The notes beneath the pieces were generated by a model that worked only from the letters and a program-made list of their open reading frames with translations, did not search any database and had not been told where the DNA came from. A DNA stretch of 64,000 nt, taken from Nesterenkonia pannonica (GTDB lineage Bacteria > Actinomycetota > Actinomycetes > Actinomycetales > Micrococcaceae). The stretch covers positions 62,001 through 126,000 of the forward strand of contig NZ_CP080575.1 in the NCBI RefSeq assembly GCF_019575955.1, written 5' to 3'. A program made the translations under genes and the position numbers. Every line of letters starts with the position of its first letter. Positions within the stretch are counted from its first letter, which is position 1. This document shows positions 52,162 to 64,000 of the stretch, piece after piece.

Positions 52162-53155
52162 ATCCGGGCAGACTCGGAGTAGCCCCAGAACATGTTCGGA
52201 TCGAAGGTCTCGACCCCTGCTCCGCGAACCAGTTCAGGCACCCGGTGCGCGCCGCACTGCCGAGCCCATCGGGCGCGCTAAGCCTCATCGTAGGCGTCCT
52301 GAAGGCCGCATACGCTGCTGCCTGCGCGAAGGCAGAGCATGATGTAGAGGGACCTGTCTCCGGCGCAGACGTCCAGTGCCAGGAGCTGCCCCGGGATCTG
52401 AACTTGTCGGTCACCTCACGGAGCCACTCGGCCCGCCCCGTCACCTGGTAGGCCTCTCCTTCTTGGACGCATCGCCCTTCCACCCGGCGGCCTGCAGGGC
52501 GAGGAAATCCTCCACGGCCTGCGGATCCTCGCCTCGATCCCGCAGCGAAAGCTCGCCCCGAACCGCCGCTCCAGAGCCTCTCGCGCCCTCCTGGCCCGGC
52601 GACGCGTCGACGCGCTGCGGTGGTGCGGGGTCGTATCGAACGTTCCGGAGCGGTTCGGCTCCGGCGGGGTGCGCATATGCGCCACCGGCCAGGCCGAGCG
52701 CCCCTGATGTCCCAGCGGCCCTGCGGCTCCAGGGTCCGGCGCAGCAGGGCCGCGGTGGGGCCCTCAGTAAGCACTGTGACGATGTCGACCAGCCCCGGCA
52801 GGCCCAGAGCGGAAAGCCCTTCAAGCCCGGCGAGCAGCGCCCCTGCCGGGTCAGACCCTCCCAGAACGGGAAAGAGCCGCGTCGTCTCATCAGCCAGTGT
52901 GAGATCCCACGTCGACAGGACGGGGATGGGAAGCCGCAGGTGCAGGGGCATGATCCTGAACGGCATCACCATCTGCATCTCATCGTCCCGCTCGACGAGG
53001 AGCAGCCGCACGGATGCGGCGGTAACCAGTGCGCTAAGCGCTAGGCTGGAGATAGTCCGCGCTGAGATGGGGACGGGCTCCAGGGCGCGGGCGTCGAGCC
53101 GTCGCCAGCGCTCGAAGTCATCCGGGGTGAGCTCGCCGAGGGCTGCCGCCCGCAC
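52014..53155 (-). CDS. CelD/FemAB-like GNAT acyltransferase, paralogue 4
   Basis: About 380 aa, the most frame-shifted copy. ALGELTPDDFERWRRLDARA, VTAASVRLLLVERDDEMQMV, PVLSTWDLTLADETTRLFPV, LVDIVTVLTEGPTAALLRRT, AVEDFLALQAAGWKGDASKK, EWLREVTDKFRSRG, FAEQGVETFDPNMFWGYSES, ARIYPDRREQLRLLLSAPGP. GCTAAGC words at 53031 and 52276 coincide with frame breaks, and removing one base restores both. Start region uncertain. It follows the acyl-CoA-dehydrogenase-like gene by 28 bp on the same strand. Confidence 0.7.
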
Positions 53156-53183
53156 CGAGCAGCCCCTGCGACCGACACCTTCC

Positions 53184-54669
53184 TCACGTGCGTGCGGGCT
53201 CCGTGGGCCAGCGAGTGTCCCAGACCGGGGCGACCGTTGGGTCTTCGAGCATCATGCGGACCCTGTTGCCGCGGGGCGCCTGCGTGTCTGACAGGCGGAA
53301 CCACCAGTGGGCGAGGGCGACTTGGATGTCCCGAAGCACCCGTCCGAACTCTGACCCGGAGGCCACGTACCCGGTGCCGAAGATGTCGGTGGCGATGTCG
53401 CTGATCTCCAGCACGGCCTGCCGCACGGGCATGCCGACTGACTCGATCCAGGCCGTGTCGGCAACGCTGGGGGCTCCGGAGTCGCTGGAGGCGGCGATGC
53501 GATCGATGTGCGCCGCGTAGCCGCGCAGTCCGATCACCATCATGTCCAGGGATGCCATGGCCTGCGTCAGTCGGGCGGTGTCGTGGAAGCCGATGGGAGC
53601 TCCTTGGCGCTCTTGGCGCGCAGCGCGGTCATCGTCAGGTCGACGAGGTGCTCGGCGGCGCCGACCATGACCCCATGAAGGAGAAGAAGTACGGGCGCCG
53701 GTCAGCTCCGACGTTGAAGCTGTGTCGCCGCGGCACCTCGATCGTCTCGGTGAGCCGGTAGGAGGCGCTGCCGGAGGACCGGACGCCGAGGGGGTCCCAG
53801 TCGTCGAGCTGACGAACCTTCTCGGGCGGCAGCCACACACCGATGATCTTCTGCTCGCCGGTCTGCTCGCAGATCACCGGCTCGCCGTTGGTGTCCCAGA
53901 CCATGGCCCCGCCGATCCACCGCTCAGCATGGTATCCGCCGCTGCCGAGCCGCCATGTGGTGCCCTCGTCGAGGCGGTACCGGTCCCCCTCGACCTCCAC
54001 GGCCCGTGCCAGCGGTTGGCGGAGAACGCGGTGGGCAGGTCGGCGTGGGGTAGATCTCAGCGAACGCCTCATCGGTGAGTAAGTGGCGATGTCTCCGTGG
54101 GCGGAGAGCCAGGTGGTGACCCAGGCGGTGCCCACATCGACGCGGGCGAGCTGGGTGATGGCTTCGAGGCGCTCGGCGAAGGAGGCGCTGAGCCCGCCTC
54201 TCTCCTGGGGAAAGCCCCAGCGGAACAGTCCGGCGGAGCGCAGCGCCCTGCCAACGAGCGGCGTGACCCGGCCCATGCGGTCGCCCTCGGGGGCCTCCTG
54301 GTGCAGAAGGGGCTTGATCCTCTCCAGGTTCCGCAGCACAGCCTCGCAGGATGCGGGCTCTTCGAGCCCCAGCTCCAGGATGCGCGGATGGTCCGCGGGG
54401 GCATCTCCCCGCGGGGTGGGGCCGGATTCGCGGGCGACGGGCCTCGCTGCAGGGGTCTGAGGGGTGGGCTGGGCAGCGGTGGAAGGCTGAGGTGAGGGTG
54501 CGGGCGCCCTGCGCCTCCGTCCGAGGATGCTCAGGCCGGGGATGCCGCGGCCGCGCGAACGCTGCCACTTCAGGGCTGCGGCCGCCAGGCCCACCGCGGC
54601 GACGAGCGCGATGACCAGCACCGCCGTCACGACGATCAGGATCAGGCTCAGAAGGGTTTCGGTTGACAT
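53184..54669 (-). CDS. Membrane-anchored acyl-CoA-dehydrogenase-like protein
   Basis: About 490 aa. One N-terminal transmembrane helix (LLSLILIVVTAVLVIALVAA, residues ~5-35), a Pro/Ala-rich linker to ~100, then an acyl-CoA dehydrogenase fold: helical N-domain (LVGRALRSAGLFRWGFPQER; RVDVGTAWVTTWLSAHGDIA), beta-domain (YRLDEGTTWRLGSGGYHAER; VICEQTGEQKIIGVWLPPEK; GSASYRLTETIEVPRRHSF), and helical C-domain (LTQAMASLDMMVIGLRGYAA; VLEISDIATDIFGTGYVASG). The usual catalytic Glu cannot be placed by eye. Frameshifts near 54075, 54020, 53670 and 53600. Start follows AAGGAGG. Membrane tethering and placement beside BY-kinase and GNATs are unusual. Confidence 0.75.
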
Positions 54670-56237
54670 GGTGCCTCCTTGGGGCAGCGGGGTTCAGGCG
54701 GGGTCGGAGTAAGCGCCGGGGCGGGGGCAGGACTGGGGGTGGGGGCGGGCTGGTAGTACGAGGTGTAGCTGCGGTGGGCTTTGCGGCGGGACCTGTTGGC
54801 TACGATGCCGACGACGGGCACGCTGCTCAGCTCCAGGCTGTGCAGCATGGCGGTGAGGTCCCGTTTGGCGGTCGTCCGGAGCGAGGCGACCACGACGACG
54901 CCGTCGGCCTGCTGGCCGAGCAGGGCGGCGTCGGCGATCTCCAGGCCGGGGGCGCATCGATGAGGACGACGTCCGCGAGGCCTCGCAGACGCTCCATGAT
55001 GGAGGGCATGCTCTCCCCGGCGAGCAGGTCACCGGGCTGGCGGCGAGGCGCCCCGGACGCGAGCAGGCGAAGGTTCTCGAACTCTGTGGGGATCAGGCGC
55101 TGCTCGATCTGCTCGGAGGCGTCGTCGTTCTCGAGCGCTTCGGCGAAGCCCGGGCTCTCCGGCTCCGCGCCGAAGAAGCTCGCGAGCCCCAGGCGGCGCA
55201 GGTCTCCGCTGACCAGGAGGACGCGGCGTCCGCTGCGTGCGATGGAGACCGCGAGGTTGGCGATGAGGAATGATTTGCCGTCTCCGGGACTGGGGCTGGT
55301 GATGACGATGGCGGGGCGGCGCTGCGGGTATGCCACCTGAAGGGAGGTGCGCAGGCTGCGGATGCTTTCGTTGAACGGGGAGGGCGTGGGATCGGCCAGG
55401 GAAGGGTGGCCTCGCCTCTGCGGCGGCGGATGGCGGGCACCTCGGCGAGGAGGGGCTTGCCGGTCTGGCTCTCCATCGCTTGGGAGCTGCGCAGCCGATC
55501 GTCGAACTGTTCGCGCAGCAGCGCAGCGCCGGCGTAAACGATGAGGCCGCACACCGCGCCGATGATCAGCAGAAGGTACGGCTCCGTCCCCAGCGGCCGC
55601 CCCGGGGCGGCGTCCTCCATGAGGACGGCGGGCGGTCCGGCCTGTTCGAGGAAGGTCGTCTGGCTTTCGATGCTCACCACCTCGGTGAGGGCCTGGGTCA
55701 GCTGCTGCTGGGCGAAGAGGTCCTCGGAGTCGTCGGTCGCGGCCTCCAGCGCTTCATCCCTGTCAGTCTGGGCGCCCTCAAGCTCATCCTCGAGCTGCCC
55801 CTGGTGCTCATTCATCTGCTCCTCGAGGTGTGCGACGTAGGCCTGGGCCACCGCGTCTGCCTTCTGCTGGCTGGCTTCCGGGGTGGGGCCTCGCTGGTGA
55901 CGGCCAGGCGCAGGGCCCGCGTGCCTTCCATCAGGGTGGCGACGGTCCCGCTGCGCAGCGTCTCCACGGTCTCCCCTGAGGCAGCTGATGCCTGTTCGAG
56001 CACCTCCTCGGAGGTGACGAAGAAGGTGTCCAGGTCCAGGTCCATGCCCGGATATCCGGCCTCTCCGCCTTCCAGGGACTGGGAGGCGGCACTGCTGAAT
56101 CGAAGGATGGTGGTGGATTCGTAGCTCTGTTCGGTGAGTGCGGCGTAGACGCCGGCGGCACCGGTGATGAGCAGGGCAGTGACGAGCACGGTCAGCCATC
56201 GCTGCCGGATGATGCCCAGAACGTCTTTGAGTGTCAT
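54648..56237 (-). CDS. Chain-length determinant / BY-kinase (Wzz + tyrosine kinase fused)
   Basis: About 525 aa. The N-terminal Wzz part has TM1 (RWLTVLVTALLITGAAGVYA), an extracytoplasmic coiled region (AYVAHLEEQMNEHQGQLEDE) and TM2 (YLLLIIGAVCGLIVYAGAAL). The cytoplasmic kinase follows: FNESIRSLRTSLQVAYPQRR, ITSPSPGDGKSFLIANLAVS (Walker A GDGKS), RVLLVSGDLRRLGLASFFGA (A' motif, SGD for DxD), ADVVLIDAPP (Walker B), and a C-terminal tyrosine cluster YTSYYQP for autophosphorylation. Frameshifts near 55890, 55415, 54960. Its stop overlaps the next gene's start. Likely partner of the LMW phosphatase at 35.3-35.9 kb in control of chain length and export. Confidence 0.88.
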
Positions 56238-56244
56238 GGTTTCC

Positions 56245-57729
56245 TCAGTAGGCCCCGGCGCCGACGGTGACGGCCCGGAGGGTGCGGAAGATGATGCCGA
56301 TGTCTGATGAGAGCGACCAGTTCTCCACGTAGTAGAGGTCCAGCCGGACGCTGTCCTCCCAGGAGAGGTCGGAGCGGCCTTGGATCTGCCAGAGGCCTGT
56401 GATGCCGGGTTTGACGAGGAGGCGGCGGTGGTAAGCGTCGTCGTATTCGTCGACCTCTGATGCCAGGGGCGGACGGGGCCCGACGATGGACATGTCGCCG
56501 CGCAGCACATTGATGAACTGCGGGAGCTCGTCCAGGCTGCATCGTCGAAGCAGCCGACCGGTGCGGGTCACTCGAGGGTCGGCCTTCATCTTGAACAGCA
56601 CGTCGTTGCCTTCGGACTGCTCGAGCAGCAGGTGCTTCTGCGCCTCGGCGTCAACCACCATGGAGCGGAACTTCAACATGGTGAAGCGTGTGTGCTTGAG
56701 CCCCACACGTTCCTGCCGAAAGATGGCGCCTCCGGGGTGTCTCTGCGCACTGCCCATGCAATGACCGCCAGCACGGGCATCAGGGCGCAGAGGGCGAGGA
56801 GCGAGAACCCGATGTCGAAGGTGCGTTTGGTCAGGGCCGCCGAGCCGGAGAGACGGGGATAGTCCACCTGCACGAGGGAGAGCCCTGCCACCGGCAGGGA
56901 GTGCAGGCGCGGTCCGCCGACGTCTGTCAGGGAGTGTGCGGCGATGACGTCGACGTCGAGTGCGGAGAGCTCCCACCCGAGTTCGCGCATCGTTCTGGGG
57001 TCGAGTGCGTCGGCGCTGGTGAGCAGCACGGTGTCGGCACCGGAGGCGGTGACGGCGTCGAGGATGCTGGCGACGGTGCACTGGGTGTCTGTGTCGATCA
57101 CGGTGAGTCCGGCGCCTGGGCGGGCTCGACGAATCTGTTCGAGGGCGTGGCTGACTTTGGTGGGCTCCCCGGCGAGGACTGCGCGTCGGTCCCATAGGCC
57201 TGCGGCGCTGTGGACGGTGAGTCTGCGGCGCCACAGCCATCGGGTGATGAGCAGCAGTCCCAGGCCGAGGGGCAGGGCGAGGATGAGGTAGCCCCTGGAT
57301 ATCTGCCATTGGGCAGCGAATGCGATGATCGCGAGGAGGCCGAAGACAGCGAACGTCGCTTGGGCGACTCGGCGGTATTCGACTGCCCCGCTGCCGATGA
57401 TCCTGCGGTTTCTGCTGGCGACGGCGCTGAGCGCTCCCATCCACAGGACGAGCAGGATGAGGAGACGGCCCAGTGGTCCTGGCCGAACCAGGTGAGGGGA
57501 CCTGGGGGCACTTCGTCGGGGACTGCTGCTCGGTCGGGCCAGATGTCGGTGAAGCGCACTGTGCGGGCTGTGACGAGGGCGATGATGATGCTGAGCAGGT
57601 CGGTGGCGAGGAGTCTGCGTCCGTATGCGTGCTGCCAGCTTCTGGTGCGGGCGGCTCCGCGAGGGTGTGCGGGGTGCCACTGTCCTGGGCTGGGGCGGCC
57701 GCGTCGGGGCGGGAGAGGGTGTCACTCAT
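56245..57729 (-). CDS. Polyprenyl-phosphate sugar phosphotransferase (initiating transferase, WbaP/CpsE type)
   Basis: About 494 aa. The N-terminal half has four TM helices (LLILLVLWMGALSAVASRNR; ATFAVFGLLAIIAFAAQWQI; GYLILALPLGLGLLLITRWL) and a CoA-binding-like domain (RRAVLAGEPTKVSHALEQIR). The fifth TM segment (GFSLLALCALMPVLAVIAWA) leads into the catalytic domain: IFRQERVGLKHTRFTMLKFR (RxG/KFRSM), DPRVTRTGRLLRRCSLDELP (catalytic DE in LDELPQ), MSIVGPRPPLASEVDEYD, and PGITGLWQIQGRSDLSW. Ends VENWSLSSDIGIIFRTLRAV. Frameshifts near 57560, 57480 and 56730. It attaches the first sugar-phosphate to undecaprenyl phosphate. Confidence 0.92.
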   Translation of the reverse strand: MSDTLSRPDAAAPAQDSGTPHTLAEPPAPEAGSTHTDADSSPPTCSASSSPSSQPAQCASPTSGPTEQQSPTKCPQVPSPGSARTTGPSPHPARPVDGSAQRRRQQKPQDHRQRGSRIPPSRPSDVRCLRPPRDHRIRCPMADIQGLPHPRPAPRPGTAAHHPMAVAPQTHRPQRRRPMGPTRSPRRGAHQSQPRPRTDSSSPPRRRTHRDRHRHPVHRRQHPRRRHRLRCRHRAAHQRRRTRPQNDARTRVGALRTRRRRHRRTLPDRRRRTAPALPAGGRALPRAGGLSPSLRLGGPDQTHLRHRVLAPRPLRPDARAGGHCMGSAQRHPGGAIFRQERVGLKHTRFTMLKFRSMVVDAEAQKHLLLEQSEGNDVLFKMKADPRVTRTGRLLRRCSLDELPQFINVLRGDMSIVGPRPPLASEVDEYDDAYHRRLLVKPGITGLWQIQGRSDLSWEDSVRLDLYYVENWSLSSDIGIIFRTLRAVTVGAGAY

Positions 57730-58627
57730 GGGTGTGGCCCTTGTGGCGGCCGAAGTACATGAGACCTGCGAGCCCGATCATGGCGGCGGTGGGGTGGGCT
57801 CCGGAGTACATGCCTTTGAGCAGGTGCTTGGCGCCCAGGGCGAGGGCACCGGATTCGAAGGCTCCTCGGGCGATGACGGAGGTGGTGAAGTCTCCGCGCG
57901 CTCGGTCGGAGACGGTGGCGGGAGGCTCTGCAGCCATGAGAGCGAGTCCTGCCAGCTGGATGCGCGGGAGTCGGCTGCTCCGCGGGGTCGGGGAAGACTC
58001 GGACGAGGACTTCGTCGAGCTGGGAGATGTGGACGCTTACTTCTTGGAGTCTGACGAGCCAGTCCCAGTCCTCTTGGTGGACGAGGGTGTCGTCCCATGG
58101 GACCCATTCGGCTGTCTCGCGGTGGCAGATGAGGGTGGAGGCGGGCATCAGGCATCGTCGGAGCCGGACGGTGGAGCGGTCCATGACGTAGTTGCCGATG
58201 GGGTGCCGGGGACGTAGAGCCGCTCGGGTGTGATGCGGCTGGTCTGCTGCACTCGGAGGCTCCGGGAGGAGATGACTGTTGTGCCCCATGTGGCGGTGGC
58301 TTGGCGGAGCGCGTCCAGCTGCGTGTGGGTCTTGTGGGAGACCCAGGCGTCGCGTTCGTCGAGGAAGGCGACGTACTCGGTGGTGGCGGCTTCGACGCCG
58401 ATGTTGCGTGAGGCGGCGAGCCCTTCTTCTCCGCGGGTGGTGATGAGTCGGTAGTGCAGCCCTGCGAGGCGTCGGCGGATGCTGGTCTCTGCTTGGGGCT
58501 TGTCGAGGACGATGAGTGGGGTGACGGGGATGGTCTGTCGGGTGACTGATTGGACGGCGTTCTTCAGTCCGAGCCATCCGGTGGAGACGATGATGGCAGT
58601 GACGGGAGTGTCGGTGTGCTTCGTCAC
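57722..58627 (-). CDS. GT2 glycosyltransferase with C-terminal hydrophobic segment
   Basis: About 300 aa. TDTPVTAIIVSTGWLGLKNA, PLIVLDKPQAETSIRRRLAG, GLAASRNIGVEAATTEYVAF, LDERDAWVSHKTHTQLDALR (DER at the DxD place), RCLMPASTLICHRETAEWVP and VHQEDWDWLVRLQE (ED-W acceptor motif). After frameshifts near 58190 and 57990 it ends in FESGALALGAKHLLKGMYSG and a ~15-residue hydrophobic stretch (AAMIGLAGLMYFG), a possible membrane anchor. GTG at 58627 is tentative. Stop overlaps the sugar-transferase start by 8 bp; first gene of the assembly operon. Confidence 0.78.
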
Positions 58628-58953
58628 TGGTGTGGCCCTCTCGGGGAGCGAGGGCGTCGTGCGTCTGCCTCGAGCGGCTGTGCGGTGACAACCACCCCCG
58701 TGCAGTAGATGACGCACAGAAAGGTCCGCAGGATCATTGCGAGATGCCCCTTGAGCTGCTGGTAGTCGGTAGTGCGCATCGGGCTGATGTGCCAATTCCA
58801 CTATCCTCGTGCGTTCGGCTCGCACCAAGCTTCTGCGGGGTGAACACTAAGGATCACCCGGGGTGATCGGGGTGCTTGGGGTGACGCCGTGGGGTGATGG
58901 CGCCAGCTGGGGGTGATTTTCTGCGGAGCGTGCGGTGGTGGCGCGGGCACAGG
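58628..58953. promoter_or_regulatory. Leader region of the assembly operon with GGGGTGA repeats
   Basis: About 330 bp without a gene. It holds five GGGGTGA words starting at 58837, 58860, 58878, 58891 and 58910, plus GGGGTGC at 58869, and a near-perfect dyad GATCACCC-G-GGGTGATC at 58852-58868. The promoter for the minus-strand operon should lie here; the repeats may be regulator sites. Confidence 0.45.
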
Positions 58954-58989
58954 AAGAGCCCGGCGTCGGGGTTCCGACGCCGGGCTCTT
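58954..58989. terminator. Strong hairpin terminator next to tRNA-Pro
   Basis: 16-bp perfect stem AAGAGCCCGGCGTCGG / CCGACGCCGGGCTCTT with a 4-nt loop GGTT. It lies downstream of the minus-strand tRNA-Pro and separates it from the polysaccharide locus. The stem starts with AA and ends TT, so it could work in either direction. Confidence 0.85.
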
Positions 58990-59010
58990 TCTGTGGGTGG
59001 TGATGGGTGG

Positions 59011-59084
59011 TCGGGGTGACAGGATTTGAACCTGCGGCCTCCTCGTCCCGAACGAGGCGCGCTACCAAGCTGCGCTACACCCCG
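59011..59084 (-). tRNA. tRNA-Pro (anticodon CGG)
   Basis: Minus strand folds with acceptor CGGGGTG/CACCCCG, D arm GCGC...GCGC, anticodon loop TTCGGGA (anticodon CGG, reads CCG), T arm GGTTCAAATCC, discriminator A. 74 nt, no encoded CCA. Confidence 0.94.
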
Positions 59085-59150
59085 GGGCGCTGTGCTCAGT
59101 TGTTTATCCTACAGGGTCTGTTTGTGGTGGAGCTAATGCGTGGGGACGCG

Positions 59151-59194
59151 AAAAAGGCCCCCGTGCTGCTTCTTTGCAGCTCGGGGGCCTTTTC
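59151..59194 (-). terminator. rRNA operon terminator
   Basis: Long stem AAAAGGCCCCCG...CGGGGGCCTTTT with an inner CTGC/GCAG pair around TTCTTT, located ~10 bp after the 5S gene on the minus strand and ending in a T/A-rich flank. Confidence 0.88.
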
Positions 59195-59203
59195 TTGAAG
59201 AGA

Positions 59204-59319
59204 TGTCCGGCGGTGACCTACTCTCCCACACCGTTACCAGTGCAGTACCATCGGCGCTGTGGGTCTTAGCTTCCGGGTTCGGGATGGGACCGGGCGTTTC
59301 CACGCTATGACCGCCGTAA
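59204..59319 (-). rRNA. rrf: 5S ribosomal RNA
   Basis: Minus strand starts TTACGGCGGTCATAGCG and ends GGTCACCGCCGGACA, pairing to form helix I. The internal CCCATCCCGAACCCGGAAG and GGGAGAGTAGGTC blocks are universal. About 116 nt. Confidence 0.95.
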
Positions 59320-59542
59320 CCCTAGACCAAACCACCCCCACATACCGGGGGTTTGGAAACCTATAAAGGGTCACAACACGTGACACTATTCAACTATCAC
59401 CCCCAGGTGGGGGGTCGTGCAAACCACCAGCCACCCCCAAAGAACTGGGGGTCAGGCGGGTGGGGTTTGTTGGTCAGGGACCGCAGAGTGGACGCGTAGC
59501 ACACAGTGTTCACACCTATTGAGTGAAACGTTGTGGTGGTGG
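59320..59542 (-). other. 23S-5S spacer
   Basis: About 220 bp with short C- and G-rich repeats (CCACCCCC words near 59334 and 59435). No tRNA or open reading frame of note. Confidence 0.6.

Positions 59543-64000
<4,458 letters not shown>

Overview
The window is a high-GC (roughly 70 %) actinobacterial chromosome segment. The 16S/23S/5S operon on the minus strand at the right end has no tRNA in the 16S-23S spacer. RamB beside isocitrate lyase, OtsAB, and the PxpA/PxpBC/NRAMP cluster all point to Actinobacteria. I infer Micrococcales (Micrococcaceae-like), but the genus cannot be fixed by eye. The sequence carries many one-base frameshifts, so most genes below were pieced together across two or three reading frames. 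Junctions and some ends are therefore approximate. Many defects lie at homopolymers. A second class lies at a recurrent GTAAGC/GCTTAC word that appears to stand where GCCAGC/GCTGGC is expected (see findings). I treat these genes as probably intact in the organism.

Layout. 1-7 kb (housekeeping): ThrE-type exporter (cut by the window edge), tRNA-Val, NAD(P)-binding oxidoreductase, 14-TM MFS exporter, tRNA-Thr, membrane-anchored DsbA-like thioredoxin, and trehalose synthesis genes otsA-otsB. 7-20 kb (C2 and 5-oxoproline metabolism): an IclR regulator divergent from malate synthase aceB; then a minus-strand block of pxpA, fused pxpBC, fused biotin carboxylase/carrier protein, a GntR regulator, an NRAMP-family permease and a truncated DUF1445 gene; then ramB and isocitrate lyase aceA. 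Three near-identical 15-bp palindromes flank this 5-oxoprolinase block and probably bind its GntR regulator.

20-25.4 kb: two very large MalT/LAL-type LuxR regulators in tandem, the second with a degenerate P-loop. 25.4-58.6 kb: a very large exopolysaccharide locus. It has about twenty GT4/GT2 glycosyltransferases, a PAP2 phosphatase, a Wzy-like polymerase, a low-molecular-weight tyrosine phosphatase, a Wzm/Wzt ABC exporter with a sugar-binding tail, a GH16 lipoprotein, a polysaccharide deacetylase, three tandem GT2 paralogues, four CelD/FemAB-like GNAT paralogues, a membrane-anchored acyl-CoA-dehydrogenase-like protein, a Wzz/BY-kinase and an initiating polyprenyl-phosphate sugar transferase. 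The likely scheme is: the sugar transferase primes the lipid carrier, the GTs build the repeat unit, Wzy and/or Wzm-Wzt polymerise and export it, the BY-kinase and phosphatase set chain length, and the GNATs, deacetylase and GH16 enzyme decorate or trim the polymer. No Wzx flippase is visible.

58.6-64 kb: a spacer with GGGGTGA repeats, a strong terminator, tRNA-Pro, and then (minus strand) 5S, 23S and the 3' part of 16S rRNA. I saw no insertion sequence, prophage or CRISPR array.
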